Position numbers and translations under genes: made by a program
The notes under the pieces: generated by a model
The model's input: only the letters and a program-made list of their open reading frames with translations
The model's database searches: none
What the model was told of the DNA's origin: nothing
Shown: positions 23,024 through 36,215 of the stretch, one piece after another
Layout of the letters: every line of letters begins with the position of its first letter
Numbering within the stretch: the first letter of the stretch is position 1
DNA from: Silene conica
Lineage: Eukaryota; Streptophyta; Magnoliopsida; Caryophyllales; Caryophyllaceae
Direction: 5' to 3'
DNA: 64,000 bases
Assembly (NCBI GenBank): GCA_029255685.2
Contig: CM055315.2
Span: 34,255,729 to 34,319,728, forward strand

Positions 23024-24276
23024 ACTAGTTTTGTGACTCGTGCAATGCACGAGATAATTCCATATTTTTTTAGAATTCTGACTTATATTTTTATTCATAA
23101 AATTGAACGTAAATTTTTAAAGATAAATGTATCACAAATTTTTTCACAAATTAAAATCTATAGTACAAACAATTACAATTTATAATACAAGACAATTACG
23201 TATTTTTTAAAAAACTATAAATAGTTTGAATTACGAAAACAAATTACTTTTTTGTTAATTACAAAAACAAATATATATGAACAAAATAATTATCTAAAAT
23301 TTGCACCTCCAACTTTCCAACTCATCAATTTAAAATATGTGCTCTTTTATTCGAGTATATCTTTTAATACATCCATAACTTATCATTTTTTACCTTACTT
23401 TTTTACACCTCAATTTCGTATCTTTTGTATTTCTTCATTCTCTCCTCAGATTACCTACGTGATGCTTTGACTTATTTACATTCACATACGTTTTATGATA
23501 CTTTAAAGATTATATAAAAAATATCTTCACCAAAAGGTAAAACATTAACATGACAAAAACTTACAAATGAATCAAAATATTACACATGCATGTAAATCAT
23601 GTAAATTATACCAAATGGAAAACATGAATTCAAATACGAAGATTATAAAAATCAACAACACACCAAAGATAAATATATTTTATTGCACATCATCAACGCA
23701 GCAACAACAGCACTCACCAATAATTCTCAATATATTCACTATCATCAAATAATTAAATTAAGCCATAAATATAATCCACTACATAGAAACTCATAGGCAA
23801 CAAATATTAAATTAATAAAGTGAATATAAACTATTATAGGTACTTTAGTTTTTATAGACATTACATAAATTCTCATATGTAATTTTAATTTTAATTTATT
23901 TCGTGGTATTATTAAATTAGATAATTGATTGCCAAGAAACTCAAGAGGTGAATTAAATAGAAAAAAAATGTTAATGAAAATTATGGGTGTTAAGTAAAAT
24001 AAAGAGTTAATTAATTTATTAACATATCATATTAAAAAAAATGTTAAGGAAATTAATGTTTAAATTAGATGAAATAATGTTAGAGAAATTAATGTTTAAA
24101 TTATATGGTGATTAACTTATTACTATTTTGTCTTTTCGTGTTCTATTTTATAATTTTCTAATACCCCATGTAATTGTATTAATTTTTAGTTCATCATGTA
24201 TTTGTATTATTCCGCCACGTGTCATTCTAATAGCCAATAACTACTCAATCTAGCCTTTTTATATTATTATATAGAT
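23024..24276 (-). mobile_element. Non-autonomous Helitron, 1.25 kb
   Basis: On the minus strand it starts TCTATATAATAATATAAAAAG (first 20 bases typical of plant Helitrons) and ends with the perfect hairpin CTCGTGCATTGCACGAG, eight bases, then CTAGT. It sits between A and T as Helitrons do, with no TSD. No Rep/helicase sequence is visible, and it is AT-rich throughout. Confidence 0.8.
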
Positions 24277-25541
24277 GGTGTATCACATTATGTACGCTAC
24301 CCAACAAAAATATTAAAATTAATCACAATTTTCGTAATTATTGTGTCAGAATTTCGATTCAAATCTATGATATTACGACGATTTAAAAATTTTGGTCTAA
24401 TCTCATATCTTACATTTTTATTATGACTGAGAATCTTACGATCTTATTCATTTAAAATTTTTTAGAGGTAGATCATAATACCATCCTACGATCTAATTTT
24501 AAGATAAAAGAATAAATATATAATTTATATAATGGCATTATAAGATTCAAATCTTGTATAAGTTGTGCAACATTTTCATAAAAATGACATAAAAATACTC
24601 ATGAAAAAATATTAATAAATATATATTTTGATTTTCAATTTTATGTTATTACCAAGTAATAAACTATATTTAGTAAGTTTTCAGAATATTACGAACAAAT
24701 TCTGCCTACTCCATCAATCCAAAGTAAAATCCCGATCCGGACAACATTGTCCGTGATTAATAAAACCAAATCTTAATTGAATAAAAGTTAAGCTTTTTAT
24801 TATTTAAAAAGTAAGATAATTTGTACACTCGATATACTTTAAAATATCACATTACACTTTGCGAAAGTGGTAAACAGTTCTTTAACTTTGCTACAAAGTG
24901 AAATTAACCCCTTTTATTTTTCTAGCTAAAATCTCATCGAATTTCCAATTTCTCACCAATTTGGCACTTTGATCAGATATGTAAAGCTTGAGGCAGGCAA
25001 AGAAAGAAAATTTCGCACTTTGATCAAAGTTCTTTCTTGAAGAGGCGTCTTTCACACCATTACACATTGCCACCACTGTTAGTTTTTCCCAAGCCGACTG
25101 GTAACAATCACCTAATCTCATCGATTTAAATACCGGTCACAAAAAACAGTTCTAAGGTTGACACACTATGTTTGAAAGGAGAGTTCTCTTCATCAAGGTT
25201 TTGACCTCGGCAACATTTTCCGATCGACCAGCTGCTGCATAAATATACTTAGGCTCTTATACTGTACATGTTATACTCTGTTTGAAGATTGAATGCTGTT
25301 AGGTTAATTGAATGCTGTTACGTTGCACTTTAATAACATTCCATATAAGATTTCAATAAACAATACTGAATAATTAAAAACATTGCACTTTAATAACATT
25401 CCATAGTTGACAAAATGTTTACATTGCATTGATAGACACTTGATTACAACCTAAACATTTTCATAGATCAGAAACTGTTTAAAATGTAATCAATTTTCAA
25501 GAACAATAAACCTGGAAAGTAATTGTCTAAACTACCATAGC
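24277..25541. other. Intergenic, nothing recognised
   Basis: AT-rich sequence. The part just before 25542 would be the 3' flank of the possible host-gene tail on the minus strand. Confidence 0.5.
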
Positions 25542-25730
25542 TTAAACATTGTAGCCTAATTCAGTCATTAGATGCTCTAACCCTTCAACTTCACCTTTTT
25601 CCTGCAAATATTCTATGCATTCTCCGACTAATGCTTCATTAACTGTTAAATTCTCTGGTATCATTTCAATTGCTTCAAGATGACCCTTACCCATATGAGG
25701 ACTTGAGAAATTATTATGACCCTTTACTTT
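25542..25730 (-). pseudogene. Possible C-terminal tail of a host gene, perhaps PPR-like
   Basis: The frame runs from the border of the Tekay-like LTR to a TAA at 25542-25544. Its residues (HLEAIEMIPENLTVNEALVG, then CIEYLQEKGEVEGLEHLM) have the helix-turn-helix spacing of the last repeat of P-class pentatricopeptide proteins. Codon use looks like a real gene. Everything upstream has been replaced by the retroelement. It could also be a chance frame. Confidence 0.35.
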
Positions 25731-25769
25731 CTTAATGTAACACCCCAAGTTAGTGGAAGTTGAGTTGTG

Positions 25770-25950
25770 AATCAACTCGGGCGAGTAGGTGATACACGGC
25801 CGAGTAGGTTCCACTCGGCCGAGTATGTGATACTCGGTCGAGCTCTTTTAGACAGTAGCTGAGTTGCGAGCCAACTCGGCCGAGTAAGTGATACTCGGTC
25901 GAGTAAGCCGCACTCGGCCGAGTGCGTCGTACTCGGCCAAGTGAGTCTTT
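25770..25950. repeat. CTCGGCCGAG palindrome array in the Tekay-like LTR
   Basis: Repeated ACTCGGCCGAGT-type palindromes about 20 bp apart in the U3 part of the LTR. A TATA-like TTATAAAT follows near 25973. Confidence 0.8.
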
Positions 25951-26918
25951 TCCAGACGTCAAACCGCCGTTATTATAAATTTAATCCGAGAGTTAATCAT
26001 TCATTTTAACCCTAATCAGCAGAGAAAGTAAAACCCTAACCCTCTCCCTCTGCCTTTTCAAAGTCCTTCAAGGGTTGTTAGCAAGGTATAGTCGCGCCGA
26101 TCATCTACGTAGTCCGTATACTACCAAATAAGTGTTACCCTATCATGGTTGTATCATAGTTTATGGTAGTTCAGTAAGTAATCCGTCTTTGTGTAATCCT
26201 TAGGAGGAGGATTCGTAGAAGAGCGTTGGTAGGAAAGTTTTTGCTTGTCTTTTCCGTTGTGTTGCTTGAGGTAGGTTTCCCTACTCAGTTTCTGTATGAT
26301 GGTGTTGTGACGGTATTGTATTGTTATTATATCACTGTATATGGCATGATCCTTGTGATTTAAATGGTAATGTGTGGGACCGTTGCGCGGAACGAATCTC
26401 ACTTCTATGATCGCTCTTCGTGGGACCCGCCACGGAGAAGATGTGCACATTAATGGTCTAGGTACCCCTTGTTGCGGTAGGTGGAGAGTTTCGTGTGGGG
26501 CTCAAGGCCACCACGAATGTTGTATATGGATGATAGCAGTGATATTGTGAATAGTATGTGTGATGTATCTTTGTACTGTATCCGTTTTATTATGCAGTTG
26601 TTGACACTTGTTGTTGTTTACTGTGATGATCCATGTAATGGTGAGCAGAGTCTCAGGTTCGCAGATAAGTCTTGCATGCTAGCTGGGGAGGAGGGATCAC
26701 CACTTTTGTAGAGTCTCGAGTTGTAGCTTTCGCATGAACACTAATTACTTTGGTTATAGATGTTTTGACAGACAGTTGTATTTCTTGTTACACAGTTACA
26801 TTTTGTTATCTATAATAAAGTGTTGGTGATTGTTTATCTTATACTGCACCTCAGGAAACTGAGATGGTGATGTCCTCATGATCTGATGGTCCTGTTTTAA
26901 AGGCGTTGGACTATGAGG

Positions 26919-27918
26919 TGTTGGGGCTGGTGTCCTTAACAGTTAGTACAATGACTTAATAAATCTCTTTAAGGATCACAAGGGCATACTTCAGTATTAT
27001 TATCAGTTGATTCACGTTTATCAATAACGATTGGCTTGCTAGATAAGTTTGACGTTATTGTCATACGGATGGCGGTGATCAACTGGTCCATATACGTCAC
27101 ACCTATAGGACACGTTTGAGAGATGTGAAGGTATGAAAATACAGTCACATTTATGCCGGATATGACTAAACACTTAGTCAGGGGTATTGACTATTAAATT
27201 AGTCAATGAGATTTTGAGATTATTATTTAATACGGATTAAATAATTTTAGCTAATACGGGTTACATGATTAATTCGTAAAATTAAATATAAACGGTTATA
27301 TTTAATTAAATATTAAATTTGCGTATTAATATAAACAGTTATATTAATTTGGCTCATTATACAAATCGTATTTTATCTGACCATTATTAATATATCGATT
27401 GTATTAATATCTGATAACATGTGTGCGATTTATAATAAATACCCGCGAATAATATTTAGCAAATCGGGTCGAATCATGCAAGGGAATAAGGTAAGAGTGG
27501 AAAAAGCCCACCCTTACCCTAAACCCGTTCGGCCGACCGTGTAGTATACATAAGGAGAGTTGTTCTCCTTATGTGGGTTACTGGTTGATTCATAATTCAC
27601 ACATCTCAAAAAATTAGGGTTTTGAGAACTGCCTTTTCCCAAAACCTAAATCTCACATCTAAAACCTCACAAAACTCTCCCCATATTGCAAGGCAATTGG
27701 AGAGCCTTTCTAGCACACGCGGCATCATCTTAAACAAAGTCTTGGGTGCAAGTTATAGGAGGGAATTTACTTTAATTCCTGTTCTTAGGCCTTTTCAAGC
27801 AAGGACCCAAGGTTGTTATTTCTTTTCATGTTTTTATTAACTTATGACAATAATCACAATTGTATGTTTCGTTATAATCCTTCATGTTTTAGGGTGAATA
27901 CATGTAACATTCCCCACA
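26919..27918 (+). repeat. 5' LTR of Copia A
   Basis: 1000 bp, TGTTGGGGCTGG to CCCCACA, preceded by TSD TGAGG and followed by the tRNA-Met primer site. Confidence 0.93.
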
Positions 27919-29726
27919 AGTGGTATCAGAGCCAATGCCACGTAATTTTACTTTTGTGTTTTTCATAAGTCTTGTTTAAAAATTTTTGAAAATCGTTTTC
28001 TGCCGCCGTGTGGGTCGATCGACCTCCTGTTGCGGTCGGTCGACCGCCTCCCGCGTAGGTTTTCTGTTTCGGCAGTTTATCTTTTGTGAGTAATCAATCT
28101 TGTTTTCGATTCCTGTTTACATATTGTTAATTAATCGATATTTTTAGCAATATGTGAATTTTGTTGTTGTTTAAATTTTGATTTACACGTTTTCAATCAA
28201 AGATTAAAAGGTAAAAACTTATTTTGGTTTTAAAAAGTGCAGCGATTTGCGTTTTCAGAAACTTGTTTTTCCCTGTTTGGTGGTCGATCGACCTGGTTGA
28301 TAGGTCGGTCGACCTATTGTGCTGTTACAGAAAGTTTTTGAGACTGGCAGATGGTCGGTCGACCCCATGTTGAGGTCGGTCGACCTCGTCCCTGTAACAG
28401 ACGTTTTATTTTTTCGAAAATAACTTGTTTTATTTTGTGAAACGGTTAATATGCTATATACGGAAATAGTATATAAATTTTGTGAAACGGTTCACTCTCG
28501 CACGATACATGTTATTTTAAAACGGTTTAAAATAATGGATTATAAATTTATTAAAATTGAAGTGATTAAAACGGTATAATCACATGATTTTAATCTCGTA
28601 AGGTGGTTTGGTAAAATTTGTTAATCATAATAACAGTATTATGTCATGAATGAATTTTAATTCTAGTTGATGCATTTTATTTATCGTTTTGTGAATGCCT
28701 TGAATGCTTTCAATAACGTATTTAATTTTTGCAAACGGTTGTAACTTAGTGTGGCCTTAGAAGGTTGTGTTACCGTAATGATGGAACACAGTCTTGTTTG
28801 TAATTTTGAGATCTTGCATCTCCGTTTTGGGTTTTTGCCATGTAATTACTTTTGTATTTATATTAGAATGTAAATAGGGTTATATTTGTAATTTAAATTA
28901 GTAATTTTGTGAAGACCAAAGACGGAGACCGGATGCTCACTCCCGCCGCCAAAGACCAAGATGGAACATTAAGACAAGCTTCTAGGGTCCAACGGTGGAT
29001 TCCAAAGTTGTTTTTATGTTTATTTTGGTAGGATAGGCCACACTAGGACTTTTATTTACGTTTATCGCATTTATTTTATGCTTTCATCGATAATAGCTTG
29101 CATCATATTCCGCCTAAAACCAAACCACCTATAACATGCCTGAAAACTGACTCATGTAGAGGTTATACGTTAGTTTTCTGTGACAATACAGATGTCACAT
29201 GTCACATGCAAAGCCATCACTTTATTTCATTCATTCACGTTAATGCTAGGTATTAGTTCACTTAAAATGGATAAATATAAGTTGATGGGGTCTTCCTCGT
29301 ATAACCAAAAATTGAGACTAGTCTTTATAAATCAGACTCCCATGAATCCCTTCTTCGTCGGTAGGCATAATATGACCCCTTCTACGTCGGGTAAGTGGGA
29401 ACAAATGATTCATTTTATCTCAACATCGTGGTCACTCGATACTATCTAGCGACTATGATGGACTAATAGATAGGATTTACGGAAATATATCAACCAAGAG
29501 TTCCAACGGTGGAATTAGCCAAGCAGTAGGCTTATCAATATACAGAAATTGAGTCTTGGGATCGTTTATATAATTCTTGAGGGAGATCAATTATATAAAT
29601 GCATGAGTCTACGAGTTTAAATACAATTTAAATAGACTTAAATCACAACGATGAGTTGCTTATTTGGTTTTGTTTTTATCTTCTTATTCAGTGTAGAACA
29701 CGATCATTTAAACTGCTTTATAACAA
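27919..29726 (+). other. Long leader of Copia A with GGTCGGTCGACC palindromes
   Basis: 1.8 kb between the 5' LTR and gag. At 28012-28390 it holds repeated GGTCGATCGACC and GGTCGGTCGACC palindromes in paired sets about 30 bp apart. The rest is AT-rich and non-coding. Confidence 0.8.
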
Positions 29727-30773
29727 ATGGCTGGTGAAGACCCAATCCCAAGTGCCAAGCTAGCACGTGAATCCTGGCTAAAAGCCTTCACGGACTCCAT
29801 GAATCAGTCTACTAGACTGAGGAATGATGGGTCAAACTTCTCTGACTGGGAGGCAGCGTTACGGAATGCTGCCATTGCTGACGGAAAGCTCAAGTACTTA
29901 ACTGAGCCCATTCCGGCACACCCAGGAACTGGAGCTAGAGCTAACGAATTTCGCGCTCATAGCGACTTCGTCATGGAAGCGGGTGCGATAAAGAACGTAC
30001 TCATCTATGCAATGGAATCCAATTTGCAAAGACGCTTCATCTCCCATGGTGCAAACAAGATTTTCACCACGCTCACTAACGAATTCTCGAAAGCTCCGAG
30101 AATCGTTTCTTATGAGCATACCTGTCGCTTCTTTGAAGCGAAACTACAGAAGGGCCAATCTGTTAGCCCACATATTCTCAACATGATTGAGAATATCGAG
30201 AAACTGGAGGCCTTAAACTGCAAGATCAGTGAGAACATAATCGTTGATCGAATGCTTCATTCGCTTCATGATGGGTTCACCCTCTTTAGGGCCAACTATT
30301 ACATGAACGACATGAAGAAGAATCCTCATGAGCTCCACTCCCTTCTCGTACAGACCGAGAAGGATCTGAAATTAAGTGGGAGCGTGAAGTAGGATGTTCT
30401 CATGATCTCCAGTAAGGGTAAGGGTAAGGGAAAGGCTAAAGCTCAGGGCGACCTAGTAGTAGGTAAGCCCAAGTTCAAGAAGTCAGGATTCGCTAAGAGT
30501 GGGCCAGGTGAGTCGAGCAACTCACAGGGCAAGACAAAGAGTAAGGATACTAGCATGGAATGCCACCATTGCCACAAGACTGGGCATTGGAGGCGCACAT
30601 GCCCCGTGTATCGTGAGGACATTAAGGCAGGCCGCGTTATTCATGTTGGTATGTCTTCTTCTTCATTTATTCACATGATTGAGATTAACCATGCAAGTTA
30701 CGGAACTTGGGTACTAGATACTGGTTGTGGTTCTCATCTATGTAATCATGTGCAGGGCCTCCGAAACCAATAA
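29727..30773 (+). pseudogene. Copia A gag and protease start (fossil)
   Basis: Gag begins MAGEDPIPSAKLARES and carries a copia-type gag domain (NDGSNFSDWEAALRN). A basic linker leads to the CCHC knuckle CHHCHKTGHWRRTC near 30561, then the protease motif GTWVLDTGCGSHLC near 30700. It looks nearly whole, but the reading is broken. Confidence 0.85.
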
Positions 30774-30990
30774 CCCCTCATCAAGGGTGAGGTTGACCTG
30801 CGTGTCGGGAATGGAGCACGTGTTGCTGCAGTCTCGAGGGGAACATACGTGATCCAGCTTCCAAGTGGATTCGAGTTATCTTTATATAACTGTTATTATG
30901 TTCCTAGTTTATCCAAAAACATTATTTCAGTTTCTGCACTTGACAAACTTGGTTTTTCATTTGTAATAGAAAATAACAGTTGTATTTTCT

Positions 30991-32612
30991 CATTACACAA
31001 TATGATTTATGGCAAGGCAGTTTCTGATTAGTCTAGTTTAGTAGATGTTAATAAAGGTTATTTTCATGATTAATTGATGGATTGGGAAGTATTTTATTGG
31101 ATTTTAGTGCATATGTCTTTGGTGTTGGTTTGAGATGGAATTGTGCATTTTCATGGGATAAATGGATTGATTTCTTATTAGGAATGGAGATGATCTTCTT
31201 TGGTGTTGGTATTGGGTTAAATATGTTATGTGAGTGGATTTTAAAGCAAGTCAAAGCCCAAAGACTAAGACAAGGCATTGAAACTTCCAAGGCAAAGAGG
31301 ATTGGTTTCCATGTATTCCAACTCTTTTATGACTCAACATTGGATTCCAATACTATTTTATGACACAACATGGGACTTAATGCAATTTCAACAACTCCTT
31401 AATTCTCATTTATTTTGGTAATAATACCTACAATTTAAGAGACATTAAGGAGTTGTCCTTTGAAGGCCTATATAAGAAGATGTTGTTGACACTTTTAGGG
31501 GGTGCTTCCATATGCTTTTACATACTTCTCCATCAATTTAATCATTAGAATACTTCCCATAAATCAATTAATCATGAAAATACTTCCCAATCCATCATTT
31601 TTTCATTTTTCATTTTTTTTCTTTTTTTTTTTGAACCATAAAAGAAAGTATATATACAAATGGCATTTCCCAACTACCCCACGCTTAGAATTTCACATTG
31701 TCCCCAATGTGAGGTACAATAAAAGGAAGGTAAGGAAAAGGAAAAGAAATATGTGGTGGAAGTATTATTTTTTTCGGCTTTTTTTTTTGTGGATTTTTTT
31801 TTCGTTTTTTTTTTCGGGTTGGTTTGTTTTCGGGTTATTTTGAGGTAGAAGCGGTGTAGTTTGACGATTAGTGATTTTCATCGCGACAACGACAACAATT
31901 CGCAACAAAGACACGACAAAAACACCAACACATCTTCCTTACAACTCCAATTCTCCCTCAACAATCAACAATTCCAATCCCAAATTCCGATAGTTCACCG
32001 TCAAATTCTCCAAAAACTTTTTAATTAAAGCTAGAATGAAATTCTAGCAAATAATAAAAAGGGAGAGACAAATTATAAAATTTTATCAAAAAAATTGACA
32101 AATCCGTCTCTTAAACACGAGAATCAATTGGCATACTCCATATTAGTGACACAAACCCATTTTTCGACTCAATCAAACCGAAGTTCGAAAAAAATCGAAT
32201 CCCCAATTGCTAAGGTTGCAGAAATTCGAAAATTTCTACAAATTAGAATAATGAACAATGAAAATGGGTAATAGGAAGGAGAAATCAAATATTAGAACCA
32301 AATTTGTGTGATTTAGAATATGTATGAGCAATGTCGAAGGATGAAGAAGGAACTGAGTCGGGTTGTTGTTGTGTTCTGTTCTTTTTTCTGGTTTTTTTTT
32401 TTGTGTCGTGGAAGGAAGAAGTAAGAGAATGGAGAGGAGCACCTGGGGAGAACGTGAGGTGGCCATGGTGGTCTGTAGTTTGGTTGTAGGTGGAAGGAAC
32501 AAGAGACAAGAGCAGATGAAGGTAATACCTGTAGTAGAGTGGAGGAGGCCGCGACACTCGGGTGCGTTGCTGTGGCCGCATTACACAATATGATTTATGG
32601 CAAGGCAGTTTC
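30991..32612. repeat. 1.6-kb insertion in Copia A bounded by a 34-bp direct repeat
   Basis: The same 34 bp (starting CATTACACAATATGATT) occurs at 30991-31024 and 32579-32612. The DNA between is unrelated to copia. It has T-rich runs near 31610-31630 and 31770-31815 and a piece (CACGCTTAGAATTTCACATT near 31680) resembling the non-coding 3' regions of Athila/Tat elements. No TIR or LTR was found. Confidence 0.7.
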
Positions 32613-33790
32613 CATGAATGGAATTTATGTTTTAGATCAAACCACCGAGATATTACATGTGAATAACAAGAGATTAAAGGTAGGTGACAAAGATCAAACT
32701 TATCTATGGCATTGCCGTATGGGACACATAAATGAGAAACGCGTAAAACAGCTCATATAGAATGGAGCTATCTCGGCCTTTGATTTCGAATCATATGGCA
32801 CGTGTGAATCATGTCTCATCGGTAAGATGACTCGCATTTCCTTCAAAGGTGTTGGAATGCGCGCTGCCGACCTATTAGGACTCATACATACGGGTGTATG
32901 TGGCCCTATGTCGATCAACGCACGAGAAGGCTATAGGTATTTCATCACTTTCACAGATGATTTGAGTAGATATGGCTATGTCCACTTAATGAAACATAAA
33001 AGTGAGTCCTTTGACAAGTTCAAAGAATACCAGAATCGGGTACAAAACCAACTGGGAAGAAAGATTAAAGCACTACGTTTTGATCGTGGTGGTGAGTATC
33101 TTTTACATGAGTTTGATCAACACCTTAAAAACTGTGGTATCGTTCTCAATTAACTCCACCTAGAACACCACAATTAAATGGTGTGTCCGAACGGAGAAAT
33201 CGAACTCTACTTGATATGGTTCGATCCATGATGAGTCACACCGTTGTGCCTGATTCATTATGGGGCTATGCTCTTTTGTCGGCCGCTCTAATACTTAACC
33301 GAAGTCCGTCTAAACTTGTTGACAAGACTCCATATGAGTTATGGAAGGGAACGGTCCCTAACTTGTCCTTTATTCGGGTTTGGGGCTGCGAGCCTTATGT
33401 CAAGTGGATACACGAGGATAAGCTCGGCCCGCGATCGGTCAAGACATACTTTATTGGCTATCCAAAGGGAACTTTTGGTCATTACTTCTACTCGCCAACC
33501 GAACAACGTGTTTTTGTTGCGGCTAGTGCGACGTTCTTAGAGAAAGAATTTCTCGAGAACAAGTCGAGTATTAGAACCTTCGATCTATCGGAGATTCAAG
33601 AACCAACTACCGAGCAACCATTGGAGGAAACAGTTCCTTCAACCGAGGCTGCGGTAGATTTTCCTGAGGAACCTAAGAGGTCGGGAAGAGTCTCTATTCC
33701 TCCGGACAGATACATTGGTATGGTCGAGGAACATGACATATATGACGTTTTACTCCTAGAGGGTAATGAACCAACCCACAACCTATAAAG
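32613..33790 (+). pseudogene. Copia A integrase (fossil)
   Basis: Pre-integrase zinc region (LWHCRMGHINEKRVKQL), integrase core (DLLGLIHTGVCGPM, FITFTDDLSRYGYVHLM, ALRFDRGGEYL, GVSERRNRTLLDMVRSMM) and the C-terminal KTPYELWKG. It is broken. Confidence 0.85.
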
Positions 33791-34845
33791 GTGCCATGAC
33801 TAGTTCTGACTCAAAGCTATGGCTAGAAGCCATGCAATACGAGATGGACTCCATGTATGAGAACAACGTGTGGGATCTTGTGGACCTACCTGCAAAGGTA
33901 CGTCCCCTTCAATGCAAATGGCTTTACAAGATAAAGCATACCGTGGAAGGACAACAAGATATCCACAAGGCAAGACTAGTTGCTAAAGGTTTCACTCAAG
34001 TGCCAGGCTTGCACTACGATGAGATCTTTGCACCCGTAGTCATGCTGCGTTCCATTCGGATTATCTTAGCGATCGCCGCATTTCATGACTATGAAATCTG
34101 GCAAATGGACGTTAAAACCGCCTTCTTAAACGGTTATTTGGAGGAAGAGTTGTACATGGTACAACCCGAGGGTTTTATTGATCCAGAACATCCTAAGAAG
34201 GTCTGCAAGCTTAAGCGTTCCATCTATGGACTTAAGCAAGCATCACGGAGTTGGAATCATCGCATCGACCAAGTGATAAAAGAGAATGGGTTTATTCGAT
34301 CAGTCGAGGAACCATGTCTCTATATCAAGTCGAGTGGGAGCAAGATTGTCTTCCTAGTACTGTATGTCGATGACATACTCTTGATTGGGAATGACATACC
34401 TCTCCTTTCTTCGGTTAAAGCATGGTTGAAAAACCATTTCCAGATGAAAGATCTGGGAGAGGCACAAAGAATTTTGGGCATCCGTATCTACAGGGATAGA
34501 TCACGACGGATGTTGTCTCTCAGTCAGGAGTCTTATATAGATAAGATTCTAGAGAGATACAACATGACGAACTCCAAGAAAGGGTTCCTTCCTATGACTA
34601 CTGGGATTCACTTGAGCAAGACTCAAGAAGCTAAGACATTGGAAGAGAAAGAGCGCATGAGTCGGATTCCTTATGCTTCGGCAATAGGATCGATCATGTA
34701 TGCCATGATATGCAAACATCCAGACGTTGCATATGCATTGAGTATGACCAGTCGATTCCAAGCCCATCCAGGTGAACAACACTGGATGGCCGTAAAAAAA
34801 ACATTCTTAAGTACCTACGGAGGACTAAAGATTGGGGATTGACTT
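33790..34845 (+). pseudogene. Copia A reverse transcriptase (fossil)
   Basis: Motifs in order: [69 protein letters not shown], the catalytic LYVDDILLIG, and FQMKDLGEAQRILGI. A textbook Ty1-copia RT. Confidence 0.88.
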
Positions 34846-35351
34846 ACGGAGGCGACTCGACGCTCTGCGCCACGGGTTACGCAGATGCTAGCTTCCAAAC
34901 GGATCGAGACGACTCGAAATCTCAGTCTGGATTCGTTTTTACTCTTAATGGCGCTGCTGTCAGCTGTAAAAGTTCTAAGCAGAGTGTTACAGCAGATTCT
35001 ACAACTGAGTCCGAGTACTATGCCGCTTCGGAAGCAGCTAAGGAAGCAATATGGATGCGTCAATTCTTACAAGGACTATCTGTAGTGCCTAGTTCGAATG
35101 ACCCAATCACCGTTTACTGTGACAATAAAGGTGCCATCTTCCAGGCTAAGGAGCATAAGTCTAGAAACAAAGCTAGACATGTACAACGGAAAGCTCATCT
35201 AATCGGAGATTACGTGGAGCAAAAGGAGATATTCATTGATAAGATCGCTACGGATGACAACATAGCTGATCCTCTCACAAAAGCATTACCACGTGATAAG
35301 CATGAAGGACACATTAATTCCACGGGAATCAGATGTGTTCCTAAGTTGTAG
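34845..35351 (+). pseudogene. Copia A RNase H and C-terminus (fossil)
   Basis: GYADASFQTDRDDSKSQSGF, TADSTTESEYYAASEAAKEA, VYCDNKGAIFQAKE, HLIGDYVEQKE and NIADPLTKALPRDKHEGH. These are copia RNase H motifs; the polyprotein ends at 35351. Confidence 0.85.
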
Positions 35352-36215
35352 TACTCTTTTATGAATTCATGTAATAATTCATTTTCTCGTGTACTCTATT
35401 CAACCTCATTGTTATGATATATAATGTTTTATTTTTCATGTGGAATTGTACGCCAATTTTGAACACCACAAAGTGAACTGATTAACATTACATCGTTTTA
35501 GTCCTTGATTACCCACTTGAGCTGATAACTCAGGTAATCATTTTGTGACGTTGGTTGATGGTGGGTTCAACGAGCCATAAGTCAAACAGTTGACTGACCA
35601 ATCACAAAGGCGAGTTATACGGATATCTCGTAGGACACCCCGTGACAATGTTATGGAGTCCTAAATGTTTTATAACATTGGGTGCCAGGTCGTGGATAGG
35701 ACCTCCATAGTGATCCTTAGAGTCGAGTCTTTTGACTTTCAACTGTCTCTTGAGATTAAGGCAGATTTTGGGTAACTTTGGTTTCTTTCCCACGGTCTTC
35801 CGTAACAGGGGCCAAGAGGATTTTTTCTGGGTTATTTCATGTTGCGCTTACATCGGCGGGATTCGAGTTGAGGGAAATATCCAAACCCTTATCAGGATTT
35901 TATCATTTCTCAGGGCCACTCGAGGAGTAGTAACTGAAATGCATGGCCATGCTCGAATACAGATTCGTTTTATCAGTTAAGTTACTCTCTAGTCGGGGAA
36001 ACCACTCTTGATACAGATCGCTTGTGAGATACGACCTTTGCGAATGCGGATTTGCAAATTGTCTTACATTGAGTGGGTGAAATTTTAAAAGGATATGAGA
36101 ATCTGTTATCGCACCTACACTTGTACGGACAAGTGGGAGTTTGTTGGAGCTTGTGTCCTCCACATGTAGTGTGATAACGTCATTGCACATACCCTTGTAC
36201 GGACAAGTGGGAGAT
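35352..36215 (+). other. 3' non-coding region of Copia A with a duplicated polypurine/LTR start
   Basis: 864 bp with no gene. CTTGTACGGACAAGTGGGAG followed by a TGTTGG..CTTGTGTCC-like start occurs at 36119-36158 and again at 36193-36232, where the second copy is the true LTR start. Confidence 0.75.

Noticed and set aside
24891-25121. 76-residue minus-strand frame as a gene
   Set aside because: No family resemblance, no splice or codon-use support.
27622-27840. 72-residue frame, also present at 41381-41599, as a conserved gene
   Set aside because: It is repeated only because it lies in the two LTRs of Copia A.
32236-32588. Overlapping Ser/Pro/His-rich minus-strand frames
   Set aside because: Low-complexity translations in three frames of the same stretch; no domain and no start or splice support.
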